A stretch of DNA of 64,000 bases from Flavobacterium erciyesense (GCF_018069925.1 NZ_JAGPXB010000001.1:558001-622000); one strand, 5' to 3'; positions 34,903-44,475 are shown, counted from the stretch's first letter. Notes: generated by a model not told the origin, from the letters alone. Made by a program: numbers and translations.

Positions 34903-36351
34903 CTAATTTAAAGTAGTTGGATATTCATCAGCTATTAAGTCTTCAATTGTTTTAATCCCTTCAGTAGAATTCATTTTTTCTAATAAAGCTAATGTTTCCC
35001 TATATTGCATTGCTTCAGGTAGAATTGTAAATTCGGCTTCAAATCCTAATTCGTCTATTTTTAGCTCAATTTCTTCTAAACTAACATTGAAAAATTCTTT
35101 TCTGTAGTTCAACATATTTACTTTTTTATTTGAAAATGCTTTATGAAGTTCATTTTCTAAAGTTCTCGCTTCGTCTGAATAAATCATAGCATGAACATCA
35201 AATTGAAATGGAACTGAAGCGTCTCCGAGTTCTTTGACCCTGTCTAGAGGTTCCAGTCTTCTTGTCATACCTATTTTGTAAACGTTTTCACCAAACGAAC
35301 CAATATTTGAGATTATATAGACGTGTCCACGTTTTGTTTGTTGAGCCATTGACATTGCGCGTTCTTTCTTTTCTTGTGCCAATAATAATTCTTGTTCAAG
35401 AATTAAAATTTTGTTGTTAAGTTCTTCTTGTAATACGCCTGTCGCTTTTTCTACTTCTTTTCTTGCTTTGAGTAAGGCTTTTTGATAAGTTTCCTCCTCT
35501 TTTTCCGCTTGTTTTTGAGCTTGTTCAAATTCACGTCTTGCTTTTTCTTCCTCTCGCAATTCTTCTTGAATAGCTCGCATTTCTTCTTTCTCTTTCTGAC
35601 GTTTTACTTGGAACTCGTATTCAAGAGTGATTTCTTTTAATTTTAGTTCAAGAAATTCATAAGAAATACTAACAGAATAACCATCAGCAAGTTTATTCAA
35701 AGTTTCATATGATTTACGAATGCGTTCTTTCATCTGATTTACGTTATTCCATTTAACTTTAGCAAGTTGAGAATTACATTCACCATTGAAAGCACGAAGC
35801 ACTAACTTTATATATTTTTTAGTAGTTGCTCTACCTTTTGCAACACTTCCATCTATTGTCCATTCTGTTCTACAAGTTGCAGCCGTTTCTGATTGAATCA
35901 TCAATTTTTGTTGTTCAATAATCCTATTTTGCTCATTTCTATAATCTTCTGACTTGTCAAAATCGTAAATAGGTTCATATATACCAAATTCAATTAAATC
36001 TAATTTTGATTCGTATAAACTTACATCTTTTCGAAGTCGAGTATAAGTTTCAAGAGAATTTTGATATTTCTGATTTAATTCGTCAAAATCTTTTTGCAAA
36101 TAATTTATCGATTGTTTTTTGTTATCAATAGTTGAATTTAATTCAATTTCTTTGTGTGAAATAACTTTATTAAGCTCTTTTTCTTTGTCCGAAATTTCAA
36201 TTATTTTGTTCTGGATTAGTAATTCTAATTCTTTCTTTTTATTATCAACTTCATTTTGAATATCAGTAATAGATTTATACTTTTCAAGTCTTTCTTGAAG
36301 AGTTCTTATTTCTTCAAATTCTTTCTTTTTTAGAAAATCGAATAATCCCAT
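34903..36351 (-). CDS. DUF4041 protein with C-terminal GIY-YIG (T5orf172/MUG113) domain
   Basis: The 482-residue protein starts MGLFDFLKKK, has coiled coil at about 15-110, a DUF4041-like region at about 110-250 (with ATCRTEWTIDGSVAKGRATT), a second coiled coil at 245-345 (Glu/Lys/Ala-rich) and a GIY-YIG domain at about 345-430: GHVYIISNIGSFGENVYKIG, RRLEPLDRVKELGDA, ARTLENELHKAF. The nuclease residues Tyr, Tyr, Arg and Glu look intact. Relatives occur in phages and mobile elements and near defence genes. Its role here is unknown. Confidence 0.82.
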   Translation of the reverse strand: MGLFDFLKKKEFEEIRTLQERLEKYKSITDIQNEVDNKKKELELLIQNKIIEISDKEKELNKVISHKEIELNSTIDNKKQSINYLQKDFDELNQKYQNSLETYTRLRKDVSLYESKLDLIEFGIYEPIYDFDKSEDYRNEQNRIIEQQKLMIQSETAATCRTEWTIDGSVAKGRATTKKYIKLVLRAFNGECNSQLAKVKWNNVNQMKERIRKSYETLNKLADGYSVSISYEFLELKLKEITLEYEFQVKRQKEKEEMRAIQEELREEEKARREFEQAQKQAEKEEETYQKALLKARKEVEKATGVLQEELNNKILILEQELLLAQEKKERAMSMAQQTKRGHVYIISNIGSFGENVYKIGMTRRLEPLDRVKELGDASVPFQFDVHAMIYSDEARTLENELHKAFSNKKVNMLNYRKEFFNVSLEEIELKIDELGFEAEFTILPEAMQYRETLALLEKMNSTEGIKTIEDLIADEYPTTLN

Positions 36352-36540
36352 AATTAAAAGTTTACGATAAGGTTTTTATTTCACTTCATTTTTTGCACAA
36401 TTTTGGTCGCAATATCTCCTGCAAATAAACACAACCCAATTTTAAATATATACCCAAAACAAGTTGCCCAATCTTCCAAACAGCAGCATTAATTTCAGCT
36501 AATATATAAATAAATCTTACAAAAATTGCACTTACGTGTC

Positions 36541-36651
36541 AATTATCGTGAGGTTTCGCGTGAAGGATGGAAGCGGCATCCTTTTATGGAGTTTACGGAA
36601 TAAAAGATACAGCGGACAGCCTGACCCGGAGTTTTCACGCAGGGGCACGCC
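36541..36651 (+). repeat. Structured interspersed repeat, copy 4 (divergent form)
   Basis: It shares GATGGAAGCGGCATCCTTTT and AAAAGATACAGCGGACAGCC with copy 2 and has an outer inverted pair GCGTGAA / TTCACGC near its ends. It occupies the right part of the 36352-36658 spacer between recO and the DUF4041 gene; the rest of that spacer (36352-36540) is A/T-rich and shows nothing I can name. Confidence 0.75.
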
Positions 36652-36658
36652 CAATATT

Positions 36659-37384
36659 TTAGGAGAAAACCTCTATTAAAACATCGAGTGATTTGGGTTT
36701 TCTGAATCCGTGGAGGTGGATGCTGTAATAATCAATCAAGATGCGGAGTAATATTTGGCGCTCGATGACATGAAAGACTTTTTCCCCGACGTTTCGGGAG
36801 TTATCGAATTTTAAATCAAGTAGTTTTTTGAACAAATTGGTTTCGTGCTCCGTGAGTGAACTCATGGCGTGAAAGGGTGTGAAGATGCCTTCGTTCATTT
36901 CGAAAAAAGCCATATCAACATCTGAAGTATCTGGGTAAAAACCCAGGTATTTAGTGGTTTCTAGTAATAAAATTAAATGGAAATTAGCTATTTCATCGTG
37001 GTTGTCTAGCCAGTGCAAGGCTGTTTCTAAAAATGTAAAAAGGGCTTCGTTTTCTTCCTCTTCATGAATGGAATGGTGCAGCATCTCGGAAATAAACATG
37101 GCCATCGTGCTCTTGTAAATATCGGAATGTATGGAGTGAAATGCCGTGCCGATTTTTATCTCTTTGAAATTTTCTAAAGTGCCTTTGTTTTTATGAACAG
37201 CCTCTATTTCGAGTATCGTCAAGGGTTGAAAATAAGCGATTTTTTGATTGGCTTTTCGACTCGAAAAAGCATCACGCACAAAGTAGGATTTGAGTCCATG
37301 CGAAAGTGTAAAACATTTTACGATCAAGCTTTTTTCTTGAAATTTTAAAGAGGAAAGCACGATAGCTCTGGTTTTGACTTGCAC
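36659..37384 (-). CDS. recO: DNA repair protein RecO
   Basis: RecO loads RecA on SSB-coated DNA. The 241-residue protein starts MQVKTRAIVLSSLKFQEKSLIVKCFT, the N-terminal OB-fold of RecO, and continues with the helical domain. The zinc-finger cysteines of some RecO proteins are absent, which I believe is normal for this lineage. It is followed (minus strand) by repeat copy 4 and the accessory pair, and preceded by porZ. Confidence 0.9.
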   Translation of the reverse strand: MQVKTRAIVLSSLKFQEKSLIVKCFTLSHGLKSYFVRDAFSSRKANQKIAYFQPLTILEIEAVHKNKGTLENFKEIKIGTAFHSIHSDIYKSTMAMFISEMLHHSIHEEEENEALFTFLETALHWLDNHDEIANFHLILLLETTKYLGFYPDTSDVDMAFFEMNEGIFTPFHAMSSLTEHETNLFKKLLDLKFDNSRNVGEKVFHVIERQILLRILIDYYSIHLHGFRKPKSLDVLIEVFS

Positions 37385-37390
37385 GGTTTT

Positions 37391-37476
37391 AGATTAAAGA
37401 TTTAAAAATTGAAAAATTTAAAGATTTAAAGATTGAAGGATTTGAAGATTGAAAGATTAAAAGATTGCAGGATTTA
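37391..37476. repeat. Degenerate tandem repeat of an AAGATT(T/G)AA-like unit
   Basis: The spacer between porZ and recO is built of imperfect copies of AAAGATTTAAA and GATTGAAAGATT over about 85 nt. It is purine-rich on the plus strand and has no hairpin. Confidence 0.75.
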
Positions 37477-37490
37477 ATTTTAGCGTCGAA

Positions 37491-39779
37491 TTATCTAATG
37501 ATCATTACTTTTTTCACTTTGGTTTCGGCTCCGTCTGGTGCTGCAATAAAGATTAAATATACACCTGAGGCTACTTTGTATTTCCCAAACGCAGTGGTAT
37601 CCCACTCAATAGTACCGCCTTGTGCGATGGTTTCGTGTACCAAATTACCAGCCACATCAGTGATTTTTACCGAAGCGCGATCAATCAGTCCAGCTACTTT
37701 TACAGTACCGGTAAACTCAGGTCGCACTGGATTTGGGTACACGTAAGCATTACTCAAATCATCAGCCGCACCGGTAGCAGTGCCTTTGAACGAAATCATT
37801 CCTTTGCTTGTGGCTATAAATACTTCGCCCGTGGTAGCGTTGATACCAACATCGTTGATGGTATTGCTTGGTAGCGGCGAATTGTTAATAGTAAAATGGT
37901 ACTTGGTTTCTTGACCATTGGGAGATACTAAAAACAAACCCGAATCGGCAGTGCCAATCCATTTATTATTGGCGCCATCAACGGCTATGGCTGTGATGAA
38001 TTGCTCAAACAATAACTCTTGGGCCAAATTATCTTCTTCAATAATAATCGGATTGGCTTTGATTTGTTCCTCATCCTGAAAGGCAGCAAGGTTTGAAACA
38101 ACTCGCAAACCCTTGGCAGTACCAATCCACAATTGATTGCGATTGTCAATAACTGCCGTTCGAACATTAGCAACCGGTAAATTGCCTGTATCTGCTCCGC
38201 TAGTAATTTTTTTAAATTTTAAAGGATTTTCGCTAAAGCCAATCACACCATCACCACTGGTAGGCAACCATTTTACACCGTTGCGATCAATAGCAATGTT
38301 TGCAAAATTATTTTCTTGCGGAGCTGACAAAATACTTCTCATATCAAAGCTTTGCCATTGTCCGTTGGGACGTAGTACTTTGATTCCGTTATTGATTCGG
38401 CTATTGGTTACCCATAAATTTCCGGTTTTATCAAATGCGGTTCCGTTGATTCGGATATCAATATAATTGGGTCCGCCAAAAGTAAGCGACTCCAAGCCGC
38501 TATTGGTTTGATTGAACAAAACGGTAGGGACTTCTTTTACTATTTTTAATAATCCCGAGAAAAACGAACTAGCATAAACCTCATCTTCATTGGCTGGATT
38601 TACGATAATTTTTGTCATGGATTGCGCTCCTAAAACTCGGTCGTAAGGAATGTTGTTCCATCCCTCTGAATTGTATTTACTTATTCCAAAACTATCTAAT
38701 GGATAAGGATTATAATCAGCGGCATAATCGCCATAAACAGTCCACACCGAAGATGGTGTAACCTGCATTGAGAAAATATTATTTCGAGACGGACCAATAG
38801 GAGTTGTGTTTTCAAAATTTCCACCTGCCGTTATCAAAGTACGGTACAAACCATTTGCTGTGGTCCCGATATAAACTTGATTATTCAGCACCGTTGCACA
38901 TGTAAAAGAACTCTGAATATCTGGAATTTGATTGCTATTAATTTGACGAATCATCACCATTTGACTGTTGTAAACACTTACTGAATTAGCAGTTGTAAAC
39001 ACTAAATACTCCGAAAGTGCACGCATATTGACAGCCGCAGCAGGAAGCTGTGCAAAAGATGTAAATGAAGTTGTTGCTGGATTGTATCTCTGAATATTTC
39101 CGGAAGACGAAACGGCATACAAATCAGCAGCAAACGCGGCAATTCCTAACCACGAACCTGAAGCTCTCGTTTGCCATTGTTGAAAGTCGTTTAAATTTGG
39201 ATTGTTAATGGCAGCGCTGCGTATGCCTGCAGCGGTGGCTGCATAAATAAATCCGTTATGAACAGTGGTTTGATAAATTGCAATCTCGGCACCATTATCA
39301 CCAATAAAATAAGTATCGCCAAACTGAAGCGTTGTTAAATTGAATTGAACAATCCCAAAATTACAGGCAACATAAACAATTCCTAGGTGTTCAAAAAAGT
39401 GATTTATTTTTTTGAGATTAGGAGCCAGTTGTTTGTTAATGATGTCTACTAGATTCAACTTGCTTCCATCGACTTCGTTCACTACAATTAATAAACCGTT
39501 TTCATAGCCAATTAAGGTTTTGTTCGCTGTTTTACTATAAAACAAAGCCGAAATCGTTTGACCCGAAAGACCGTCAATTGTGGTGGTCGTTTTTATTTCG
39601 TTACTAACTGCGTTTCTAGCAAATAAAGCATTCTCTGAAGCCGCAATTACTGCAGAATTCGTTTCGGTGATAGCATTGATTTGCGAGTACGAAAAATATC
39701 CCTGCCACGACAAGTTATTTTGAGCAAAAATAGCCCAGCTTATAAGGACGAAAAGAATGGTAAAAAATTGTTTTTTCAT
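37491..39779 (-). CDS. porZ: Type IX secretion protein PorZ
   Basis: The 762-residue protein has a signal peptide (MKKQFFTILFVLISWAIFAQ), two beta-propeller regions made of two-component-regulator-like repeats (GVKWLPTSGDGVIGF, NQLWIGTAKGLRVVS, NKWIGTADSGLFLVS) and a C-terminal sorting domain (YVYPNPVRPEFTGTVKVAGL to KKVMIIR). This matches PorZ of the cell-surface attachment complex of type IX secretion. A generic two-propeller cargo protein is the alternative, but length, domain order and recO neighbour favour PorZ. Confidence 0.82.
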   Translation of the reverse strand: MKKQFFTILFVLISWAIFAQNNLSWQGYFSYSQINAITETNSAVIAASENALFARNAVSNEIKTTTTIDGLSGQTISALFYSKTANKTLIGYENGLLIVVNEVDGSKLNLVDIINKQLAPNLKKINHFFEHLGIVYVACNFGIVQFNLTTLQFGDTYFIGDNGAEIAIYQTTVHNGFIYAATAAGIRSAAINNPNLNDFQQWQTRASGSWLGIAAFAADLYAVSSSGNIQRYNPATTSFTSFAQLPAAAVNMRALSEYLVFTTANSVSVYNSQMVMIRQINSNQIPDIQSSFTCATVLNNQVYIGTTANGLYRTLITAGGNFENTTPIGPSRNNIFSMQVTPSSVWTVYGDYAADYNPYPLDSFGISKYNSEGWNNIPYDRVLGAQSMTKIIVNPANEDEVYASSFFSGLLKIVKEVPTVLFNQTNSGLESLTFGGPNYIDIRINGTAFDKTGNLWVTNSRINNGIKVLRPNGQWQSFDMRSILSAPQENNFANIAIDRNGVKWLPTSGDGVIGFSENPLKFKKITSGADTGNLPVANVRTAVIDNRNQLWIGTAKGLRVVSNLAAFQDEEQIKANPIIIEEDNLAQELLFEQFITAIAVDGANNKWIGTADSGLFLVSPNGQETKYHFTINNSPLPSNTINDVGINATTGEVFIATSKGMISFKGTATGAADDLSNAYVYPNPVRPEFTGTVKVAGLIDRASVKITDVAGNLVHETIAQGGTIEWDTTAFGKYKVASGVYLIFIAAPDGAETKVKKVMIIR

Positions 39780-39800
39780 AAGTAACGCGCCTAAGGCTTA

Positions 39801-39808
39801 CAAATATA
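39801..39808 (-). promoter_or_regulatory. Probable -7 box of porZ
   Basis: TATATTTG on the minus strand fits TAnnTTTG, 22 nt before the porZ ATG. No TTG stands at the expected distance. Confidence 0.45.
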
Positions 39809-39841
39809 AAACAAACGAAACTCTTATAATTTTGTTGCCAA

Positions 39842-39882
39842 AAAAAAATGCCTTTTATCGCAATGATAAAAGGCATTTTCGT
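39842..39882 (-). terminator. Terminator after gdhA
   Basis: AAAATGCCTTTTATC pairs with GATAAAAGGCATTTT around GCAAT, a 15-bp stem, 17 nt past the gdhA stop and before porZ on the minus strand. Confidence 0.92.
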
Positions 39883-39898
39883 ACTAGGTTGTAACAAT

Positions 39899-41242
39899 TT
39901 ATACTACCCCTTGAGCAAGCATAGCATCGGCTACTTTTACAAATCCTGCAATGTTAGCCCCTTTTACGTAGTTCACATAACCGTCTGCGTCAGTCCCGTA
40001 TTGTTTACATTGATTGTGAATACCAACCATGATTTCTTTTAATCTACTGTCAACTTCTTCACTTGTCCAGTTCAAACGAATAGAGTTTTGAGTCATCTCT
40101 AAACCAGATGCTGCTACACCACCAGCATTAGCTGCTTTTCCTGGAGCAAAAAGTACTTTTGCGTTCAAGAATTCTTTGATAGCCTCTAAAGTACATGGCA
40201 TGTTTGCTGCTTCGGTAACGCAAATTACACCATTAGCAATCAATTTTTTAGCATCTTCTTCGTTCAATTCGTTTTGAGTAGCACAAGGAATAGCCACATC
40301 AACTTTTACTTCCCAAACACTTTTTCCTTTGTGGAATTCTGCATTTGGATATTTTTCAAGGTAAGCTTCGGCTCTGTTATCGCCTCTTGCTCTCATTTCA
40401 AGCATGAAGTCAATTTTATCTCCAGAAATTCCTTCTGCATCATAAATATATCCATCAGGACCAGAAATAGTAACTACTTTCCCTCCTAGATCATTTACTT
40501 TTAATGCTACACCCCAAGCTACGTTTCCGAAACCTGAAATAGAAACCGTTTTACCTGCGATATTTTGCCCAATAGTGTTCAACATTTGCTCTGCAAAATA
40601 CACCACACCGTATCCTGTTGCTTCTGGTCTGATCAAAGATCCTCCGTAAGCCAATCCTTTACCAGTTAACACACCTGTAAACTCGTTGCGGATTCTTTTG
40701 TATTGACCAAATAAATAACCAATTTCTCTAGCCCCAACACCAATATCACCAGCTGGAACGTCTAATTGTGGTCCAATGTGTCTGCACAATTCTGTCATAA
40801 ACGATTGGCAAAAACGCATTACTTCAGCATCTGATTTACCTTGTGGGTCAAAATCAGAACCTCCTTTACCACCACCCATTGGTAATGTTGTTAAACTATT
40901 TTTGAAAACTTGTTCGAAAGCCAAGAACTTTAAAACTGACAAGTTTACTGAATGATGAAAACGGATTCCTCCTTTATATGGTCCAATTGCAGAGTTCATT
41001 TGAATTCTGAAACCTCTGTTAACTTGAATTTCTCCTGAATCGTCAACCCATGGAACGCGAAAAATAATAGAACGTTCTGGTTCAGCAATTCTTAAAAGTA
41101 GGTTCTTACCATCGTATTTTTTTTGCTCTGCAATAAATGGAATTACAGTCTCTGCAAACTCCCTAACAGCTTGAATAAATTCAGGTTCATTTGGATTTTT
41201 GGCCTCTACTTGAGCCATAAAATCATTTATTTTTAGTAACAT
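39899..41242 (-). CDS. gdhA: Glutamate dehydrogenase, hexameric type
   Basis: The enzyme joins ammonia and 2-oxoglutarate to give glutamate, probably with NADPH. Starting at ATG 41242 gives 447 residues, the exact length usual for this class. The catalytic Lys region PMGGGKGGSDFDPQGKSD, the glutamate-site GGIRFHHSVNLSVLKFLAFEQ and the Rossmann motif SGFGNVAWG are present. An in-frame ATG at 41314 lies at the -33 element of the promoter and is not used. Confidence 0.96.
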   Translation of the reverse strand: MLLKINDFMAQVEAKNPNEPEFIQAVREFAETVIPFIAEQKKYDGKNLLLRIAEPERSIIFRVPWVDDSGEIQVNRGFRIQMNSAIGPYKGGIRFHHSVNLSVLKFLAFEQVFKNSLTTLPMGGGKGGSDFDPQGKSDAEVMRFCQSFMTELCRHIGPQLDVPAGDIGVGAREIGYLFGQYKRIRNEFTGVLTGKGLAYGGSLIRPEATGYGVVYFAEQMLNTIGQNIAGKTVSISGFGNVAWGVALKVNDLGGKVVTISGPDGYIYDAEGISGDKIDFMLEMRARGDNRAEAYLEKYPNAEFHKGKSVWEVKVDVAIPCATQNELNEEDAKKLIANGVICVTEAANMPCTLEAIKEFLNAKVLFAPGKAANAGGVAASGLEMTQNSIRLNWTSEEVDSRLKEIMVGIHNQCKQYGTDADGYVNYVKGANIAGFVKVADAMLAQGVV

Positions 41243-41286
41243 AGATTTAATGTGATTAATTAAGAAAACGATTTCGTTATAATTTA

Positions 41287-41314
41287 CAAAGATACATCTT
41301 ATAAAAATATCCAA
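41287..41314 (-). promoter_or_regulatory. Promoter of gdhA
   Basis: Minus-strand TTG (41312-41314), a 17-nt spacer and TATCTTTG (41287-41294) match the flavobacterial consensus. The start near 41281 is downstream of the ATG at 41314 and so fixes the start at 41242. Confidence 0.8.
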
Positions 41315-41485
41315 ACTTAGTTTTTTTATTTTATCTTCCGAATTATCTTTTTTTTAACCTTCTATAAAAATTTGCATTTAGTACTTCTCCATTTAATCCA
41401 AATCACTGCAACTTTCGTAACTAAATACTAAATTATCTGCTTTTTTTTAATTTTAAATTATTTTTAGAAATGAGCTATGTTTTTA

Positions 41486-41493
41486 TATATTTG
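41486..41493 (+). promoter_or_regulatory. Probable -7 box of the THC0290_0291 gene
   Basis: TATATTTG fits TAnnTTTG, 27 nt before the ATG at 41520. The -33 region lacks a clear TTG. Confidence 0.5.
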
Positions 41494-41519
41494 TCATGAT
41501 TTGAAAATATCACTTCCTA

Positions 41520-42326
41520 ATGATCAAAAAGCTGCTACCACTTCTAGGAATATTACTTGGATTTTCCGTAAATTCCAACGCACAATTTGGCGGATTTTCA
41601 CACGAGGTGGGAGTTATTGCTGGTCCAGTTGCATTTCAATCTGACTACGGTGAGCGTTATGATTTTTCAACTAATGCAGGTAATACTGGAATTGGAATTG
41701 GACTTATACACTATCTCAATTTTTCATACAAAGCAGATTGTAATTGCTACACTCCTGAAACTTATTTTAACGATCACTTCAAATTAAGATCTGAATTATC
41801 GTTCAACAAAACCAACTTGAAGCATTTTGGTCAATATGTTGATCCAAGCATTACCTCACTCGGAGCACAGCAATTAAGAGCCATGGAAGGAAGTACTGCT
41901 GTGACAAATTTAGGAATGCAATTGGAGTTTTTCCCTTGGAGCATTCGTGATTTCTCTGCAAGAGATGGAAGTTTTGGTCCTTTTGTGAGTTTGGGTGGAC
42001 AGTTTAGTTATTACAACGCCGAAGCATCGTCATCATTAGGAGCACTTGGAACACCACTCACTACTTTTCCAAAATACCTTACTCCATCTGAAGGAAGACC
42101 GTATGGTTTTTCTACAGAAAGTGGCACGGTTTGGTCGGTAGTTACCAGTGTGGGAACACGTTATAAACTGAGTCCATTGCGCGATTTAATGGTTGATTTG
42201 CGCTTTCAATATTACTTTTCAAATTGGGTAGATGGCTTAAATCCTAACCCAGCTATTTATAAAGAAAACAAAGCAAACGATTGGTTGGTTTGGTTCAACG
42301 TCGGATACATTTATTACTTAGATTAA
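41520..42326 (+). CDS. THC0290_0291 family protein, exported
   Basis: The 268-residue protein has a signal peptide (MIKKLLPLLGILLGFSVNSNAQ) and then a beta-rich region that looks like a small outer-membrane barrel (HEVGVIAGPVAFQSDYGER, GLIHYLNFSY, KLRSELSFNKTNLKHFG, LRFQYYFSNWVDGLNPN), ending FNVGYIYYLD with a terminal aromatic strand. A short Cys-containing loop (ADCNCYTP) is unusual. It matches my memory of a flavobacterial family of this name; function unknown. Confidence 0.78.
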   Translation: MIKKLLPLLGILLGFSVNSNAQFGGFSHEVGVIAGPVAFQSDYGERYDFSTNAGNTGIGIGLIHYLNFSYKADCNCYTPETYFNDHFKLRSELSFNKTNLKHFGQYVDPSITSLGAQQLRAMEGSTAVTNLGMQLEFFPWSIRDFSARDGSFGPFVSLGGQFSYYNAEASSSLGALGTPLTTFPKYLTPSEGRPYGFSTESGTVWSVVTSVGTRYKLSPLRDLMVDLRFQYYFSNWVDGLNPNPAIYKENKANDWLVWFNVGYIYYLD

Positions 42327-42345
42327 TTACACTTTGATTTAAAAA

Positions 42346-42386
42346 AAAAGAAACCTCAACACTCAACAGTATTGGGGTTTCTTTTT
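42346..42386. terminator. Terminator between the THC0290 gene and the metB-like gene
   Basis: AAAGAAACC and GGTTTCTTT enclose a loop of about 17 nt and have A- and T-runs outside. It lies between two convergent genes. Confidence 0.75.
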
Positions 42387-42390
42387 AGAA

Positions 42391-43536
42391 TTAAGCGAGT
42401 GCTTGCTTTAAATCGTCGATTAAATCTTCAGCATCTTCAATACCAACGCTTAATCGCACTAAATCATCGGTGATTCCTATTTCTTTTCGTTTGTCTTCAG
42501 GGATAGATGCGTGTGTCATCAAAGCGGGATGATTCGCTAAAGATTCTACGCCACCAAGAGATTCAGCCAAAGTAAACACCTGCACTTTTTCAAGAAAGTC
42601 AATGGCATCCTCTTTTTTACCAGATACAAATGTAAAAGATACCATTCCGCCAAAACCGCTCATTTGTTTTTTGGCAATTTCATGAAACGGATGACTAGGC
42701 AATCCAGGATAGTAAACCGTTTTAATTTTTGGATGATTACTCAAAAACTCCACCACTTTAGCGCCATTTTCACAATGTCTTTGTACGCGTAAATGCAAAG
42801 TTTTAATTCCTCGAAGTACTAAAAAACTATCCATTGGCCCAAGTGTAGCGCCGGTTGCAAATTGTTGAAAATGCAACTGTGCTCCCAAAGCTTCGTCTTT
42901 TACGATTAAAGCTCCCGCAATTACATCTGAGTGCCCACCTAAATATTTTGTTGCTGAGTGCATTACAATATCAGCTCCTAAGTCTAATGGTTTTTGCAAA
43001 TATGGCGTTGCAAAAGTATTATCAACAGCAAAAAGTATGTTGTGTTCCTTAGTTATTTTTGCAATTTCTTGAATATCAGCTAATTTCATCAAAGGGTTGG
43101 TAGGTGTTTCTACCCAAACCATTTTGGTGTTTTCATTGATTAACGACTTGAATTTATCCAAGTCATTCATATCTACAAAATGAAATTTTATTCCAGAATC
43201 CTTGTATACACGTGTGAACATGCGGTACGTTCCGCCGTACAAATCATCCATTGCAATGATTTCATCACCTGCTTTAAACGAACGCAACACACAATCTGTA
43301 GCTGCTAATCCTGACGAAAAAGCCAATCCACGAGTTCCGTTTTCGATACTTGCCAATGCGTTTTCAAGTGCTGAACGTGTAGGATTTGCGGCTCTACTAT
43401 ACTCATAATCTGGATTTAACGGCTGCCCCGGACTAGTTTGTACAAACGTAGAAGTTTGGTATACGGGCGGCATTACTGCTCCGGTGCTAGGATCATGGTG
43501 TTGCCCACCGTGAATTGCTTTAGTATTGAATTTCAT
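42391..43536 (-). CDS. Cystathionine gamma-synthase or related PLP enzyme
   Basis: The 381-residue Cys/Met-metabolism enzyme has the PLP-binding Lys in VMHSATKYLGGHSDVIAGAL near residue 195 and the phosphate-site AFSSGLAATDCVLRSF and YGGTYRMF. It joins cysteine to an activated homoserine, or acts as cystathionine gamma-/homocysteine gamma-lyase; these cannot be told apart by eye. It stands alone with no methionine-pathway neighbour here. Confidence 0.9.
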   Translation of the reverse strand: MKFNTKAIHGGQHHDPSTGAVMPPVYQTSTFVQTSPGQPLNPDYEYSRAANPTRSALENALASIENGTRGLAFSSGLAATDCVLRSFKAGDEIIAMDDLYGGTYRMFTRVYKDSGIKFHFVDMNDLDKFKSLINENTKMVWVETPTNPLMKLADIQEIAKITKEHNILFAVDNTFATPYLQKPLDLGADIVMHSATKYLGGHSDVIAGALIVKDEALGAQLHFQQFATGATLGPMDSFLVLRGIKTLHLRVQRHCENGAKVVEFLSNHPKIKTVYYPGLPSHPFHEIAKKQMSGFGGMVSFTFVSGKKEDAIDFLEKVQVFTLAESLGGVESLANHPALMTHASIPEDKRKEIGITDDLVRLSVGIEDAEDLIDDLKQALA

Positions 43537-43656
43537 ATGTCTAAATTTATTATTTTTAAAATTGATATTTGATGCGACAAATTGAAAGTCCTGCTCATCT
43601 CCTATCGTTTGATTTTATTACCTAAAAGTTTCACAAATTTACCCTTTAATTTATAC

Positions 43657-43683
43657 TTGGCAAGTCACAACTTGATACCTTTG
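43657..43683 (+). promoter_or_regulatory. Promoter of the DUF3298 lipoprotein gene
   Basis: TTG (43657-43659), a 16-nt spacer and TACCTTTG (43676-43683) resemble the consensus with a slightly short spacer. The start near 43690 supports ATG 43705. Confidence 0.65.
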
Positions 43684-43704
43684 TATTTAATTAACAATTG
43701 CCTC

Positions 43705-44448
43705 ATGAAACCCTATTTCTTTTTTGCCGCGCTCTTGCTTTTATTAAGTGGTTGCACCAAGGACCTTCAATTTGTGACCGAAACGTATCAGAAAAAATCT
43801 AAAATTGCTTGTACAGAAAATTGCCCACAAATTGACATAAAAATCCCAGTAGCCAGCAACAAAGATGTGGTAGCTGATAGCATTAATAAAAAAGTATTTT
43901 CGGTTTTAAAAGAGATCGTTTATTTTGGCGAAAAACCATACGAAGCAACCACCTATGATGGATTAACAAAGGCTTTTATCGATTCGTATGAGGCATTGCA
44001 GAAAGATTTTCCAGGAGAAACAATGGGTTGGGAAGCTACTGTTTCGGGTAAACTAAAATACCAATCAGCAGCGGTGCTCAATATTGAAATTAATCATTAC
44101 ACCTATACAGGAGGCGCTCACGGCTACCAAGGATTGCGCTCTTTATTGTTTGACCCCACAACTGGAAAAGCTTTGACAAATGAAACAATATTTAATGATG
44201 TAGCTGGTTTTAAGGCTTTCGCCGAAAAAAAATTCAGAGCCAAGTACAAAATTCCGAGTTCAGCATCGATCAATTCAACTGGACTGATGTTTGAAGAAGA
44301 TCAATTTGCGCTTCCGCAAACTATCTTATACACCGACAAAGGATTGCTCCTTTATTACAACTCTTACGAAGCCGCCTCTTACGCCGACGGACCGAAAGAA
44401 TTACTCCTGCCTTACGACACTATTGACGAGTACTTGTCACTAAAATAA
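43705..44448 (+). CDS. Lipoprotein with DUF4163 and DUF3298 domains
   Basis: From ATG 43705 the 247-residue protein has a lipoprotein signal (MKPYFFFAALLLLLSGCTKD). Residues 30-130 look like DUF4163, followed by DUF3298 (HYTYTGGAHGYQGLRSLLFD to YAAPSYADGPKELLLPY-like end), as in RsiV-type proteins that can bind lysozyme. The frame is open from 43582, but that ATG precedes the promoter. No sigma factor is adjacent, so a sensor role is not supported. It is probably attached to an envelope membrane. Confidence 0.85.
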   Translation: MKPYFFFAALLLLLSGCTKDLQFVTETYQKKSKIACTENCPQIDIKIPVASNKDVVADSINKKVFSVLKEIVYFGEKPYEATTYDGLTKAFIDSYEALQKDFPGETMGWEATVSGKLKYQSAAVLNIEINHYTYTGGAHGYQGLRSLLFDPTTGKALTNETIFNDVAGFKAFAEKKFRAKYKIPSSASINSTGLMFEEDQFALPQTILYTDKGLLLYYNSYEAASYADGPKELLLPYDTIDEYLSLK

Positions 44449-44475
44449 AATTCACTTAGAACCACTACTCGCACT

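Noticed and set aside
41243..41314. Longer glutamate dehydrogenase starting at 41314
   Set aside because: That ATG lies at the -33 element of the promoter, above the predicted transcript start; 41242 gives the standard 447 residues.
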